This document shows, in pieces, positions 50,425-58,380 of a stretch of DNA of 64,000 nucleotides (position 1 is the stretch's first letter; each line of letters begins with the position of its first letter). The translations under genes were made by a program, and so were the position numbers. The stretch is from Paenibacillus hamazuiensis (GTDB taxonomy: Bacteria; Bacillota; Bacilli; Paenibacillales; NBRC-103111), in assembly GCF_023276405.1 (NCBI RefSeq), contig NZ_JALRMO010000001.1, forward strand, positions 372,001-436,000. Direction: 5' to 3'. Under the pieces are notes generated by a model, which saw only the letters and a program-made list of their open reading frames with translations, did not search any database and was not told the origin of the DNA.

Positions 50425-51732
50425 ATGAAAAAAACAGCATGGGCGCTGCTGGCGGCAGCGATGGCGATGACGGCCGGCTGCGGTCAAGGCGGGTCGGCAG
50501 GCGGCGCCAACGCGAATAAGGAAACGGCGGCCCAACCGGGCCAAAAGGTGAAAATCGAATTCTGGTACTCGCAGCAAACGGTCATCGGCGACCAGTTGCA
50601 AAAGCTGGTCGACGGCTTCAACCGCAGCCAGTCGGACATTGAGGTAAGCGGCGTCAATCTTGCGGACGCGGGCGCTCTTTCCACGAAGCTGCAGGCCGCT
50701 TTGGTCGCGGGCAACCAGCCGCCTCTGGCGATGCAGGCCACGACGCAAACGGGCGAATATGCGCTCGCAGGCGCGCTTGAGGATTTGCATAAATATGTTG
50801 CGAAAAGCGAGCTGGAGCAAATCCACGAAGGGCTGTTCGGCAATGCGCTGATCGGCGCCCAGCTTGCAGGCATCCCGTACAACCGCAGCACGATGGTCAT
50901 GTATTACAACAAAAACATGCTGCGCAAGGCCGGTTTAAGCGAAGACGGCCCGAAAACGTGGGACGAGCTGCGCAGCTTCGCAGCCAAGCTGACCGATAAA
51001 AGCAGCGGCGTGTACGGTTTTGAAATGCCGATGGACGTTATCTTGTTCGAAACGAGCCTGCTGCAGCAAGGGGGGACGATGTTCTCCAAGGACGGCAAAA
51101 AAGTGGCGTTCGACAGCGAGGCCGGCAAAAACGTCGTGCAATTTTATCAGCAAATGGCGAAGGACGGCATCATGAAGGTGCCTTCGGGCACGGGGACGGC
51201 TTCTTATACCCCGATGCACAATGACTTTTTGAGCGAAAAGCTGGCGATGATGGTCTCAACCTCCGCGGTGACGGCAACCATGCTTCAGTCGACCAAGGAC
51301 AAGTTCGAGCTCGGCACGGCGATGCTGCCTGCCGGCGTCCAATACGGCGCCTCGACAAACGGGTACAATCTGTGCGTGCTGCTCAAAGCGCCCGAGGAGC
51401 AGAAAAAAGCCGCTGTTCAGTTCATCAAATATTTGCTGCAGAAGGATAATGCGGCGCAAATGAGCGTAGGTACCGGATATATCCCGAATACGAAGGATGC
51501 GGTCGCTTCAGAGCAGATCAAGCAGCTGTGGGAGAAGCAGCCGCAGTACCGCGTCGCCTACGAGCAGCTCCAATACGCCAAAGCGAGACCGGTCATGAGA
51601 GGGTATACGGAAATCGCCAACAAGATGCAGGATGAGTTCAAAAAAGCGCTGTTGGACCCTTCCATCGCTCCCGAGCAGGCGATCAAATCGATGGCGGGCC
51701 AGGTGCAGCAAATTATCGATATGCAAAAGTAA
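50425..51732 (+). CDS. CUT1 ABC transporter substrate-binding lipoprotein (UgpB-like)
   Basis: Binding protein of 435 aa. Signal peptide M-K-K-T-A-W-A-L-L with lipobox M-T-A-G-C (Cys about 19). Mature start K-I-E-F-W-Y-S-Q-Q and G-V-N-L-A-D block resemble UgpB-type proteins. The ATG at 50425 has GGAGGGA 8 bases upstream; the ATG at 50419 is too close to it. It follows its permeases, the reverse of the order in the other two CUT1 operons here. Confidence 0.92.
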   Translation: MKKTAWALLAAAMAMTAGCGQGGSAGGANANKETAAQPGQKVKIEFWYSQQTVIGDQLQKLVDGFNRSQSDIEVSGVNLADAGALSTKLQAALVAGNQPPLAMQATTQTGEYALAGALEDLHKYVAKSELEQIHEGLFGNALIGAQLAGIPYNRSTMVMYYNKNMLRKAGLSEDGPKTWDELRSFAAKLTDKSSGVYGFEMPMDVILFETSLLQQGGTMFSKDGKKVAFDSEAGKNVVQFYQQMAKDGIMKVPSGTGTASYTPMHNDFLSEKLAMMVSTSAVTATMLQSTKDKFELGTAMLPAGVQYGASTNGYNLCVLLKAPEEQKKAAVQFIKYLLQKDNAAQMSVGTGYIPNTKDAVASEQIKQLWEKQPQYRVAYEQLQYAKARPVMRGYTEIANKMQDEFKKALLDPSIAPEQAIKSMAGQVQQIIDMQK

Positions 51733-51764
51733 ATTTTTCAGCTGATGGAAGGGAGTTGCGGCAG

Positions 51765-52682
51765 ATGAAGTTTTTTGTGGATAAGGAAAGGTTCGGAACG
51801 GACAAGCGGCCCTGGCATGGAAACCTGCACGGGGATACGGAAGGGGCGCTGCGCTTCGCCGTTCTCGGCGACCGCACGGGCTTTGCTTTGCCCGGAGTGT
51901 TCGAACAAGCGCTCGATAAGGTGAAACGGATGAAGCCCGACTTTATCCTCTCTGTCGGCGATTTAATCGAAGGCTACCGGACCTCGGCACAGGAAGCGCA
52001 CGAAGAATGGGATGAAATCGACGGGATGACCCGGGAGATCGGGGTGCCGTTTTTCAAGGCGATCGGCAACCATGACTGCGGCAGTGCGCTCATGCTGAAC
52101 GTATGGAGAGAACGGTACGGCGCGGAGTATTATGCGTTCCGGCGCGGGAATGCGCTGTTTTTGATCCTGAATACGGAGGACCCTCCGGTGCCGCTGCATG
52201 AGAAATATATCCCGGTGCTGAGGGAGATGGAACGTTTGGTCAGGCAAGACCCGGCGAGCGGGGAGGCGGCGCTTCAGTCGTTTTTCGCCCGGCTGGATCA
52301 ATCGCCGGACGAGGAGCACGAATCCGGCGGTGCGAGCCCGCGTCTTGGGGAGGAGCAGCTCGTCTTTGCCGCGAATGTGCTGGCGGAAAACCGGGATGCG
52401 GCCTGGACGTTTGTGATCATGCACCGGCCCTTGTGGAAAACGAGCGATCCGGGCTACGCCAGATTGGAGCAATTGCTGGAAGACAGGAAACACACCGTGT
52501 TCGCCGGTCATCTTCATGACCTGGAAATGACGGAGGGCCGAAGTGGCGGCATGCTGATCCAGCTCGGCCGAACCGGCGCATGCAAGCATAGGGCGCATCT
52601 GCGCGACGGTCATCATATTTTATGGATAACCATAGAAAACGGCATGCCCCGCTGCGAAGTCGTCCGGCTGGACGGTTGTTAA
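51765..52682 (+). CDS. Calcineurin-like metallophosphoesterase
   Basis: Predicted phosphoesterase of 305 aa. Metal motifs in order: V-L-G-D-R-T-G (Asp with Arg in place of the usual Thr/His context), S-V-G-D-L-I-E-G, I-G-N-H-D, V-I-M-H-R-P, F-A-G-H-L-H-D. No signal peptide, so it acts in the cytoplasm. The ATG at 51765 has AAGGGAG 9 bases upstream. It ends the operon that begins with the tyrosine-type phosphatase, so two unrelated phosphatases flank one importer; a phosphodiester plus monoester pathway is an attractive inference. Confidence 0.88.
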   Translation: MKFFVDKERFGTDKRPWHGNLHGDTEGALRFAVLGDRTGFALPGVFEQALDKVKRMKPDFILSVGDLIEGYRTSAQEAHEEWDEIDGMTREIGVPFFKAIGNHDCGSALMLNVWRERYGAEYYAFRRGNALFLILNTEDPPVPLHEKYIPVLREMERLVRQDPASGEAALQSFFARLDQSPDEEHESGGASPRLGEEQLVFAANVLAENRDAAWTFVIMHRPLWKTSDPGYARLEQLLEDRKHTVFAGHLHDLEMTEGRSGGMLIQLGRTGACKHRAHLRDGHHILWITIENGMPRCEVVRLDGC

Positions 52683-52769
52683 GAAATAATTAAGAGTTCC
52701 TTCAGTGGGGATTTATATTTTCCTTGTATGCTGTATATAAATCGCCACATTTGACGAAGGGGGATCTCT

Positions 52770-52919
52770 ATGAACGAACAACTTGAGGGGATTGAGTTGT
52801 TTCTCGATAATATTCACAAGATCGAGCGGCAGGTGTTTCAGCTCATCGAGAAATCGAATTTGACGGAACGGGAGAAGCAGTTCATTCTCGAACATATTTT
52901 AATCGTCCCCGGCAAATAA
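52770..52919 (+). CDS. Small unknown helical protein
   Basis: A 49-codon frame with a good AAGGGGG site 6 bases before the ATG. The sequence (I-E-L-F-L-D-N-I-H-K-I-E-R-Q-V-F-Q-L-I-E-K) is amphipathic and probably two helices; it does not show the Spo0E or Sda signature clearly. It sits 24 bases before the DedA gene and may be cotranscribed with it. Function unknown. Confidence 0.6.
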   Translation: MNEQLEGIELFLDNIHKIERQVFQLIEKSNLTEREKQFILEHILIVPGK

Positions 52920-52943
52920 TGTAGAACATACCAGGCTGGGGAG

Positions 52944-53564
52944 ATGACCGCAAGCAAGATGCAGCATAATCTGTTCGTTTTCATTGCCCATTACGGTTAC
53001 GCAGGCATTTTCGGAGCTTTGATGCTGGGCATTATCGGGGCGCCCGTGCCGGACGAATTTTTGATGACGTTTTCCGGTTATCTGGTCTCCAAGGGCAAGA
53101 TGCACTTTGTGCCGACGGTGATCGTTTCCGTGCTGGGCAGCTTTGCCGGAATGTCCCTTAGCTACGCAATAGGATATAAATTCGGGTATCCGCTTGTCGA
53201 GAAATACGGGCAAAAGGTTCATATCACGAAAGAGAAGCTGGAACGCACGCAGATCTGGTTCGGCCGATTCGGCAAGTTTGCGCTCACCGTCGGCTATTTC
53301 GTACCGGGATTGCGCCATCTAACGGCTTACAGCGCCGGGATCAGCAAATGGCCGTACCGAAGCTTCTGCCTGTATGCCGTGCCCGGCGCCATGCTGTGGG
53401 CCATCGCTTTCATCGCGCTCGGCACTTATTTGGGCGAGCATTGGCACGCCGTTACCACGGCGATACATCGCTATCTTTTGCTCGGCTTCGCCGTGCTCGC
53501 CGCGGCGGCTGCCGCCATATGGTATTTAAAGAAGGCCAGAGGCAAGCGAATGGCGGCCAAATAA
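52944..53564 (+). CDS. DedA family membrane protein
   Basis: Membrane protein of 206 aa. The DedA (SNARE-associated) blocks are present: P-V-P-D-E-F-L-M-T-F-S-G-Y-L near the start, then F-G-R-F-G-K-F-A-L-T-V-G-Y-F-V-P-G-L-R-H-L-T-A-Y-S-A-G, including the conserved Arg. Family members act in lipid carrier recycling and envelope homeostasis. The ATG at 52944 has GGGGAG immediately adjacent, which is poorly spaced; ATG 52959 is an alternative. Confidence 0.9.
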   Translation: MTASKMQHNLFVFIAHYGYAGIFGALMLGIIGAPVPDEFLMTFSGYLVSKGKMHFVPTVIVSVLGSFAGMSLSYAIGYKFGYPLVEKYGQKVHITKEKLERTQIWFGRFGKFALTVGYFVPGLRHLTAYSAGISKWPYRSFCLYAVPGAMLWAIAFIALGTYLGEHWHAVTTAIHRYLLLGFAVLAAAAAAIWYLKKARGKRMAAK

Positions 53565-53602
53565 GCAGCCGGTCTTAAGGATCAGGCTGTTCCCCGCAAA
53601 AA

Positions 53603-54328
53603 TCAACTCTTCCGTTCGGACGGCGCACAAGCGCCGCCTTCGCAAGCCGCTTCTGCCGCATCTTCCGCCGACTCGTTCAGCACCGTCAAGGTGCTGCGTT
53701 CGCTCCACGCCTTCTCCAGTGCATTAAGGAACACTTCGCTCGGCTGCGCGCCGGAAACCGCATATTTGCGGTCGATGACGAAAAACGGCACGCCGCGAAC
53801 GCCCAGACTTGCCGCCTCGCGCTCGTCGCCGCGCACTTCCTGCGCGTATTCTCCGCCGGCAAGCATAGCGGCCGCTCCACTCCGGTCGAGCCCGGCCTCC
53901 GCGGCAAGTGCGGCTAACGTATCGTGATCGCCGATATGCTTCGATTCGGTAAAATGCGCGCGGAACAGACGCTCCGCCATTTCACTGCCTTTGCCGTGCC
54001 GTGCGGCGAAATGCGTCAAACGATGAGCGTCGAGCGTATTCGTCAAAACTCTCGTATCGGTATGATACGTCAGCCCGACCGAACGCGCCTGCTCGTCGAC
54101 ATTCGCGTTCATCGCCTTGGCCTGCTCGCGGCTCATACCGTATTTGGCAGCGAGCATATCATGTACGTCATGACCGGCATCCCGCGGCGCGTCAGGGTCC
54201 AGCTCAAAGCTGCGGAAGACGATATTAACTTCGCTTTTTCCGGAAAATTGCTGCAGCGCCTCCTCAAAACGGCGTTTCCCGATATAGCAGAAAGGGCACA
54301 CAAAATCGGACCATATTTCAACATTCAT
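53603..54328 (-). CDS. DsbA family oxidoreductase (FrnE-like)
   Basis: Thioredoxin-fold protein of 241 aa. The active site C-P-F-C-Y-I-G follows M-N-V-E-I-W-S-D-F-V; the cis-Pro block is V-R-G-V-P-F-F-V-I-D. There is no signal peptide, so it is a cytoplasmic FrnE-type DsbA. The ATG at 54328 has GGAGG 8 bases upstream; ATG 54337 is less well placed. The C-terminus carries two extra cysteines (A-C-E-G-G-A-C-A). Confidence 0.92.
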   Translation of the reverse strand: MNVEIWSDFVCPFCYIGKRRFEEALQQFSGKSEVNIVFRSFELDPDAPRDAGHDVHDMLAAKYGMSREQAKAMNANVDEQARSVGLTYHTDTRVLTNTLDAHRLTHFAARHGKGSEMAERLFRAHFTESKHIGDHDTLAALAAEAGLDRSGAAAMLAGGEYAQEVRGDEREAASLGVRGVPFFVIDRKYAVSGAQPSEVFLNALEKAWSERSTLTVLNESAEDAAEAACEGGACAPSERKS

Positions 54329-54408
54329 AAAGGACACCTCCGTATTTTATCCTTGAGATGTAACCATTATAATTACAACGCTTCGGTTTGTCAAAAAGGA
54401 TTATCCGT

Positions 54409-54438
54409 AAAAAAACCCGCTTGCCGTAAGCAGCGGGC
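54409..54438 (-). terminator. Terminator of the 44-aa gene
   Basis: On the minus strand GCCCGCT pairs with AGCGGGT/C around a short loop and is followed by seven T residues, 8 bases beyond the stop codon. Confidence 0.85.
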
Positions 54439-54446
54439 ATATCCAG

Positions 54447-54581
54447 CTATTTATTGTTGAAATCGCGGAGCACTGTAGCCGGCATGCGGCTGCGGTCTTT
54501 TTGCTCTTTCTTTTTCTTGTCCTTGTTGTCCGGATTGGCCGAAGTGAACCGTGCGGCGTCCATTCCGTCCATAATGTTCAT
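54447..54581 (-). CDS. Small unknown charged protein
   Basis: A 44-codon frame beginning M-N-I-M-D-G-M-D with AGGAGGGA 7-8 bases upstream and a strong terminator just after the stop. The middle is a run of Lys, Glu and Asp (D-N-K-D-K-K-K-K-E-Q-K-D-R). The translation signals make it a real gene in my view; no family is recognised. It follows the HD-GYP gene by 74 bases and could share its transcript. Confidence 0.65.
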   Translation of the reverse strand: MNIMDGMDAARFTSANPDNKDKKKKEQKDRSRMPATVLRDFNNK

Positions 54582-54655
54582 CGGAGTCCCTCCTATCTTT
54601 CTCAAGCGCGGCGAACCTCCGTAGATTACCCTAATCTTTCGCTGTCTATGCCGGG

Positions 54656-55234
54656 CTATGGAGTTCGCTTGCATGAGAGAAGGACTTCGTTCGGCAAATT
54701 AATAAATTGATTGACGTAAAATCCGTCAAATTGGCTCCAGCTTTGCTTGCAGAGCTCCTGCTTGGCTTCTTCGACCGACATTCCCTTGCGATAAGGGCGA
54801 TCCGAGATCATGCTGTCAAATGCATCGAGAATCGAGCACATTCGGGACACCGGAGGGATTTCGTTGCCCTTCAGTCCGTAAGGATATCCTGCTCCGTCCC
54901 ACCTTTCGTGATGGTATTTAACGATATCCAGAATATACGGGTCCCGCTCCCCTTCGATTAAAAGAAGTCTGGCTCCGATTTCCGGGTGGCGTTTCATGAT
55001 TTGCCATTCTGAGGGGGTCAGTGGAGAAGGATTGCATAAAATGTCATCCGGTATCATGATTTTTCCGATATCATGGACCGTGCATCCCGCGATAATGCTC
55101 TGTTTTTCCATTTCATCCATTCCAGGCACGTAATGGGAGATCATGGTTTTTGCCAATGCCCCCACACGGATGCTGTGCTCATAGGTCAGGGGATCCTTGG
55201 CAAGCAACCGAAGCAATAAATCGGCGACTTCCAT
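54656..55234 (-). CDS. HD-GYP domain protein (c-di-GMP phosphodiesterase candidate)
   Basis: Single-domain HD-GYP protein of 192 aa. Motifs: H-S-I-R-V, then V-H-D-I-G-K-I-M-I-P, R-H-P-E-I-G, H-H-E-R-W-D-G-A-G-Y-P-Y-G-L-K-G and D-A-F-D-S-M-I-S-D-R-P-Y-R-K, so both the HD and GYP signatures are complete. The ATG at 55234 has AAGGAG 7 bases upstream. A cyclic-di-GMP-I riboswitch with terminator lies directly in its leader, so the enzyme is probably controlled by its own substrate. Confidence 0.93.
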   Translation of the reverse strand: MEVADLLLRLLAKDPLTYEHSIRVGALAKTMISHYVPGMDEMEKQSIIAGCTVHDIGKIMIPDDILCNPSPLTPSEWQIMKRHPEIGARLLLIEGERDPYILDIVKYHHERWDGAGYPYGLKGNEIPPVSRMCSILDAFDSMISDRPYRKGMSVEEAKQELCKQSWSQFDGFYVNQFINLPNEVLLSCKRTP

Positions 55235-55257
55235 CTCATTGCTCCTTATCATAAATT

Positions 55258-55283
55258 AAAAAAATCCCCGAAATAGGGGATTT
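55258..55283 (-). terminator. Riboswitch-controlled terminator before the HD-GYP gene
   Basis: On the minus strand AAATCCCC TATTTC GGGGATTT followed by T residues is a textbook terminator 24 bases before the HD-GYP start. Its loop and 3' stem segment TATTTCGG is complementary to CCGAAATA at the aptamer's 3' end, giving an alternative antiterminator pairing. Confidence 0.85.
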
Positions 55284-55303
55284 ATTAAATAAATTCTCTT
55301 ATT

Positions 55304-55386
55304 TCGGCAACTGGCTGGCATGGCGTTCCCGGAACGCGTTAGCCCCTGTAGCTTTGCGGCCCCATTTTTCAATGAGTGTGCCTTTT
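55304..55386 (-). promoter_or_regulatory. Cyclic-di-GMP-I (GEMM) riboswitch aptamer
   Basis: Read on the minus strand, the leader has AAAGGCACA at its 5' end, a hairpin CATT-GAAA-AATG with GNRA tetraloop, the core GCCGCAAAGCTACAGGGGCT (GEMM core CGCAAAGC-ACAGGG), a second variable hairpin GCGTTCC-GGGAACGC, and AGCCAGTTGCC closing the P1 stem. This order and these conserved bases are those of class I c-di-GMP riboswitches. It lies between a promoter and a terminator upstream of the HD-GYP gene. Confidence 0.93.
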
Positions 55387-55429
55387 CGTTATGAAATTGT
55401 GAAGGGAATGGGAAAATATGACTAATAGA

Positions 55430-55458
55430 ATTATATACTCATTCCCATGATTTGTCAC
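55430..55458 (-). promoter_or_regulatory. SigA-type promoter of the riboswitch-HD-GYP unit
   Basis: On the minus strand GTGACA, a 17-base spacer and TATAAT, with transcription expected to begin about 40 bases before the aptamer. Confidence 0.8.
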
Positions 55459-55533
55459 CCACCGATCGACAGAAAAATACAAAAAGTTCGATTATCCGTC
55501 CGTTTTCGCGGACAAACGGCAGATGGGCATGAT

Positions 55534-56073
55534 TTAACGGTCCGCCGGAAGATTTGCCTCAAAGACGATCGGCAGCTGAAAGATGATGCTGAGCATTAAC
55601 GTGCAAATGAAAAATATGATGATGGCCATAAGCGGTTTCGTTTGGTGAAGCCGGATATATGGAAACATGATCAAATTAAGCACAAAGGACCATTCCATGT
55701 TCCAACCGTGATGATAATCGAAAATATCCACCCAGGAAGCGATCAGTTCGTGCGAGCTGTAAATGCAGGCCCAAAACAGGTTATACATTGCCTGCTTGAA
55801 CAAGGAGCCTTCGGGATAATGGGATAAAAAGAGCATGACGACAAACGGGAAGCTGGAAAAAGCAATCATGATGTCCCAAATATTGTGGCTAAAATGGAGA
55901 AACGGCGATTCGAAGGTCCATAAATGACGGCTTTCCGTAAGTACGTTGTATAGAAAATCGCCGACGATCACTATGTAAATGCTTGCCCTGAACTCGACAA
56001 AGCGGCTCCAGTCCGCCCATTTCCATGATGTAAAAATCCACCCGCTCAGCCCGAGCAAAAAAATGAATTCCAC
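55534..56073 (-). CDS. CBO0543-like small membrane protein
   Basis: Membrane protein of about 179 aa with five hydrophobic helices and aromatic-rich loops (W-K-W-A-D-W-S-R, F-D-Y-H-H-G-W-N-M-E-W), the pattern of the CBO0543 family of Firmicutes. The GTG at 56073 has AGAGAGG 9 bases upstream and gives an N-terminus beginning directly in helix 1; ATGs at 56112 and 56106 lack a site. It is divergent from two further membrane-protein genes. Function unknown. Confidence 0.75.
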   Translation of the reverse strand: MEFIFLLGLSGWIFTSWKWADWSRFVEFRASIYIVIVGDFLYNVLTESRHLWTFESPFLHFSHNIWDIMIAFSSFPFVVMLFLSHYPEGSLFKQAMYNLFWACIYSSHELIASWVDIFDYHHGWNMEWSFVLNLIMFPYIRLHQTKPLMAIIIFFICTLMLSIIFQLPIVFEANLPADR

Positions 56074-56223
56074 AATCAACAACCTCTCTGCCTTTGCAGT
56101 TTGCATGGCCATTGAAATGTAATGTTCGTCCGCTTTAAAATTATTATCCCTAATAGGACGAATATTTAGTATCCGAATCGCAAACATTTAGAATGGATCA
56201 TCGAACGGAAGGGTTGCTGTCCT

Positions 56224-56691
56224 GTGGGATTTATTTTATTTTTCGGATTTCTGATTTCGATCGCAGGCTTGTATTTCACGAGCGAAAAAAATCTTTCCGC
56301 TATGGAGCATATGGGCATATTTTTGTTATTTATGTATGCCTATACGACGGTGTTCGATCTTTTCACGAATTGGGGGCTGCTCGCCCATTCGCAGCAGGCC
56401 GCAACCTTTCTGATTTATACGGCGGGGGAATTTGTTTTTACGATTTGCATTTTGGCCTTGGCGGACCGCTGGCATACGTTTTCGACGGCAGGGAAAAAAG
56501 CTGCGGCATTCGTCATCTGTATCGGCGTTTTGACGAGTTTTGAGGCGGTTTGCGCCTTTTACGGGTTTTTTCGTTATGATCAGTGGAAGCTGTGGACGTC
56601 TTTGATTCGTTGGCCGGTATGGATCGTTTTGGCGCTGGGCATGCGGAAGATGTTTCGGACGCTGGTGAAAAAAGGAGAAGCGCGAACATGA
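56224..56691 (+). CDS. Small polytopic membrane protein
   Basis: Unknown protein of 155 aa with about five hydrophobic helices (G-F-I-L-F-F-G-F-L-I-S-I-A-G; Y-A-Y-T-T-V-F-D-L-F-T-N-W-G). It starts at GTG with GGAAGGG 10 bases upstream. The aromatic-rich helices resemble those of its divergent neighbour, so the three genes may be a family cluster. Its stop overlaps the next start (ATGA). Confidence 0.75.
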   Translation: MGFILFFGFLISIAGLYFTSEKNLSAMEHMGIFLLFMYAYTTVFDLFTNWGLLAHSQQAATFLIYTAGEFVFTICILALADRWHTFSTAGKKAAAFVICIGVLTSFEAVCAFYGFFRYDQWKLWTSLIRWPVWIVLALGMRKMFRTLVKKGEART

Positions 56692-57209
56692 ACATTCCTC
56701 CTTTGCCCCAGAGCTTCGACGCAAACGAATGGTTTGTGCTTGTCATATCGATTTCGGCATATTCATTGATGTGGCTGCTGCCCAGACGGTTTCCGCCTGC
56801 GGTCAGCGTTTTTGTGTTTCTGTTCGGGTTATTTTTAGCGAGATGGGCCGATCATATTTTCGGCACAAACGGAGCGTTCGACTTCTACGATACCCACGAT
56901 TCCCCGAAAATGGAGCTGGCCGATTTATGTACATATCCTATGTATGCCGCCTTCGGGTATTTATTCGTTTATATCTATGACCGGCTGGGAATTCGCGGGC
57001 GGCTCCAAACCTCCCTGTTTATCGTTTTCTGCTCGCTGGCAGGTACAGGTTTGGAATACGCCGGCCTTCGGGTTCACATGTTTACCTACAAGGGCTGGAA
57101 TTTGTTTTTTTCGTTTCTGTTTTACATGCTCGCTTTGTCATTAACGATCGTTTATTTTCATTGGATCAGACGGGAGTACGCCCGCATATCGCCGTCTTGC
57201 CGTGAATGA
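56688..57209 (+). CDS. CBO0543-like small membrane protein
   Basis: Protein of 173 aa with five hydrophobic helices. Loop F-Y-D-T-H-D-S-P-K-M-E-L-A-D-L and E-Y-A-G-L-R-V-H-M-F-T-Y-K-G-W-N match the kind of conserved aromatic/acidic blocks in CBO0543 proteins. AAAGGAG lies 10 bases before the ATG; it is translationally coupled to the gene before. Function unknown. Confidence 0.75.
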   Translation: MNIPPLPQSFDANEWFVLVISISAYSLMWLLPRRFPPAVSVFVFLFGLFLARWADHIFGTNGAFDFYDTHDSPKMELADLCTYPMYAAFGYLFVYIYDRLGIRGRLQTSLFIVFCSLAGTGLEYAGLRVHMFTYKGWNLFFSFLFYMLALSLTIVYFHWIRREYARISPSCRE

Positions 57210-57294
57210 AATTTCAGCGGAAAAGGAAGAATAAGGTTATCGACCGGCCGAAGTTTGCGCCGCGAAACGATCGGAAACAGGGGGAGGAATGGGC

Positions 57295-58224
57295 ATGCAT
57301 AAATGCATCATCATAGGAGCGGGCACAGCCGGGCTAACGGCAGCCATTTATTTGGCGAGAGCGAATACGCAGCCTCTCGTCATAACCGGCCTCGGCACCA
57401 GCACCCACCTTAAGGCTTCGATGGAGCTGGACAGCTTCCCCGGCTTTCCCAAAGGAGTGAAGGGGCCCGAGCTGCTGGACAACATGCGCAAGCAAGCCGA
57501 ACGCTTCGGAGCGGAGCTGCGTTCCGGACGGGTCAGCAAAGTCGATTTGTCCTCGCGGCCCTATACCGTTTGGCTGGAGAGCGGTGCGGCGCTGCAGTGC
57601 GAAACCGTTATCGTCTCCACGGGAGTTTCGCCGAACTATCTCGGCATCCCCGGGGAAAAGCCGTTCATCGGCCGCGGCGTTTATTCGTGTGCGACATGCA
57701 GCGGCTTTTTCTTTGAGGATAAGCAGCTTATTGTTGTAGGCAGCGGAAACGCTGCGCTGGAGGAGGCCGGCTACTTGTCAAGGTTTGCCCGGCAAGTGAC
57801 TTTGGTGAACCCCGCTGCGGAATTTCAGGCAAACCCGCGCTTGCTCGAACGGAGCCGGGCCAACTCCAAAATACGGTTCGAACTGGAATGCACGCCTGTC
57901 GAAGTCATCGGTGGGGACAGAGGGGTCGCCGGCTTGAACGTAAACCGGCATGGCCGGCCGACACCGGATACGATACCGGCCGACGCGATATTTGCTGCCG
58001 TCGGCGTCACGCCGAATACGCAATTTTTGGAAGGCCAGCTTCCGGTCGATGAGGCCGGCTACCTGCTCGTCGGGCCCGGAACTACGGAGACGTCCATTCC
58101 CGGAGTATTCGCCTGCGGCGACGTGCAGGACCCGAAATACCGGCAGCCGGTAACGGCGGCCGGCTCCGGCTGCATGGCGGCGCTCGATTGCGAGCGTTAT
58201 TTGGAAGGAAATGGCCGCGCCTAA
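57295..58224 (+). CDS. Thioredoxin-reductase-like FAD/NAD(P) oxidoreductase
   Basis: Flavoprotein of 309 aa. FAD site G-A-G-T-A-G-L-T-A-A near residue 9, NAD(P) site V-V-G-S-G-N-A-A-L-E-E-A in the middle, and C-terminal F-A-C-G-D-V. The redox pair C-A-T-C is present, but the following residue is Ser (C-A-T-C-S-G-F-F-F) where thioredoxin reductases have the acid Asp (C-A-T-C-D-G). The ATG at 57295 has GGGGGAGGA 8 bases upstream. It stands alone with a terminator. A low-molecular-weight disulfide or ferredoxin-like partner is possible. Confidence 0.87.
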   Translation: MHKCIIIGAGTAGLTAAIYLARANTQPLVITGLGTSTHLKASMELDSFPGFPKGVKGPELLDNMRKQAERFGAELRSGRVSKVDLSSRPYTVWLESGAALQCETVIVSTGVSPNYLGIPGEKPFIGRGVYSCATCSGFFFEDKQLIVVGSGNAALEEAGYLSRFARQVTLVNPAAEFQANPRLLERSRANSKIRFELECTPVEVIGGDRGVAGLNVNRHGRPTPDTIPADAIFAAVGVTPNTQFLEGQLPVDEAGYLLVGPGTTETSIPGVFACGDVQDPKYRQPVTAAGSGCMAALDCERYLEGNGRA

Positions 58225-58239
58225 TTTCCTGAACGTTGT

Positions 58240-58276
58240 TAAAGCCGCTCCCTATGTATAAGGAGCGGCTTTTTGT
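58240..58276 (+). terminator. Terminator of the thioredoxin-reductase-like gene
   Basis: AAAGCCGCTCC pairs with GGAGCGGCTTT over 11 bp with a 10-base loop and T residues. Confidence 0.9.
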
Positions 58277-58380
58277 AGTTTAGGGAAGCGGAGCTGCCGG
58301 AGGAATCCCGAGAGGAACACCTGCCCATTCGGCCGCATACGATAAAATGTTGAATCGAGCAAAAAAGGAGACGGAGCACA

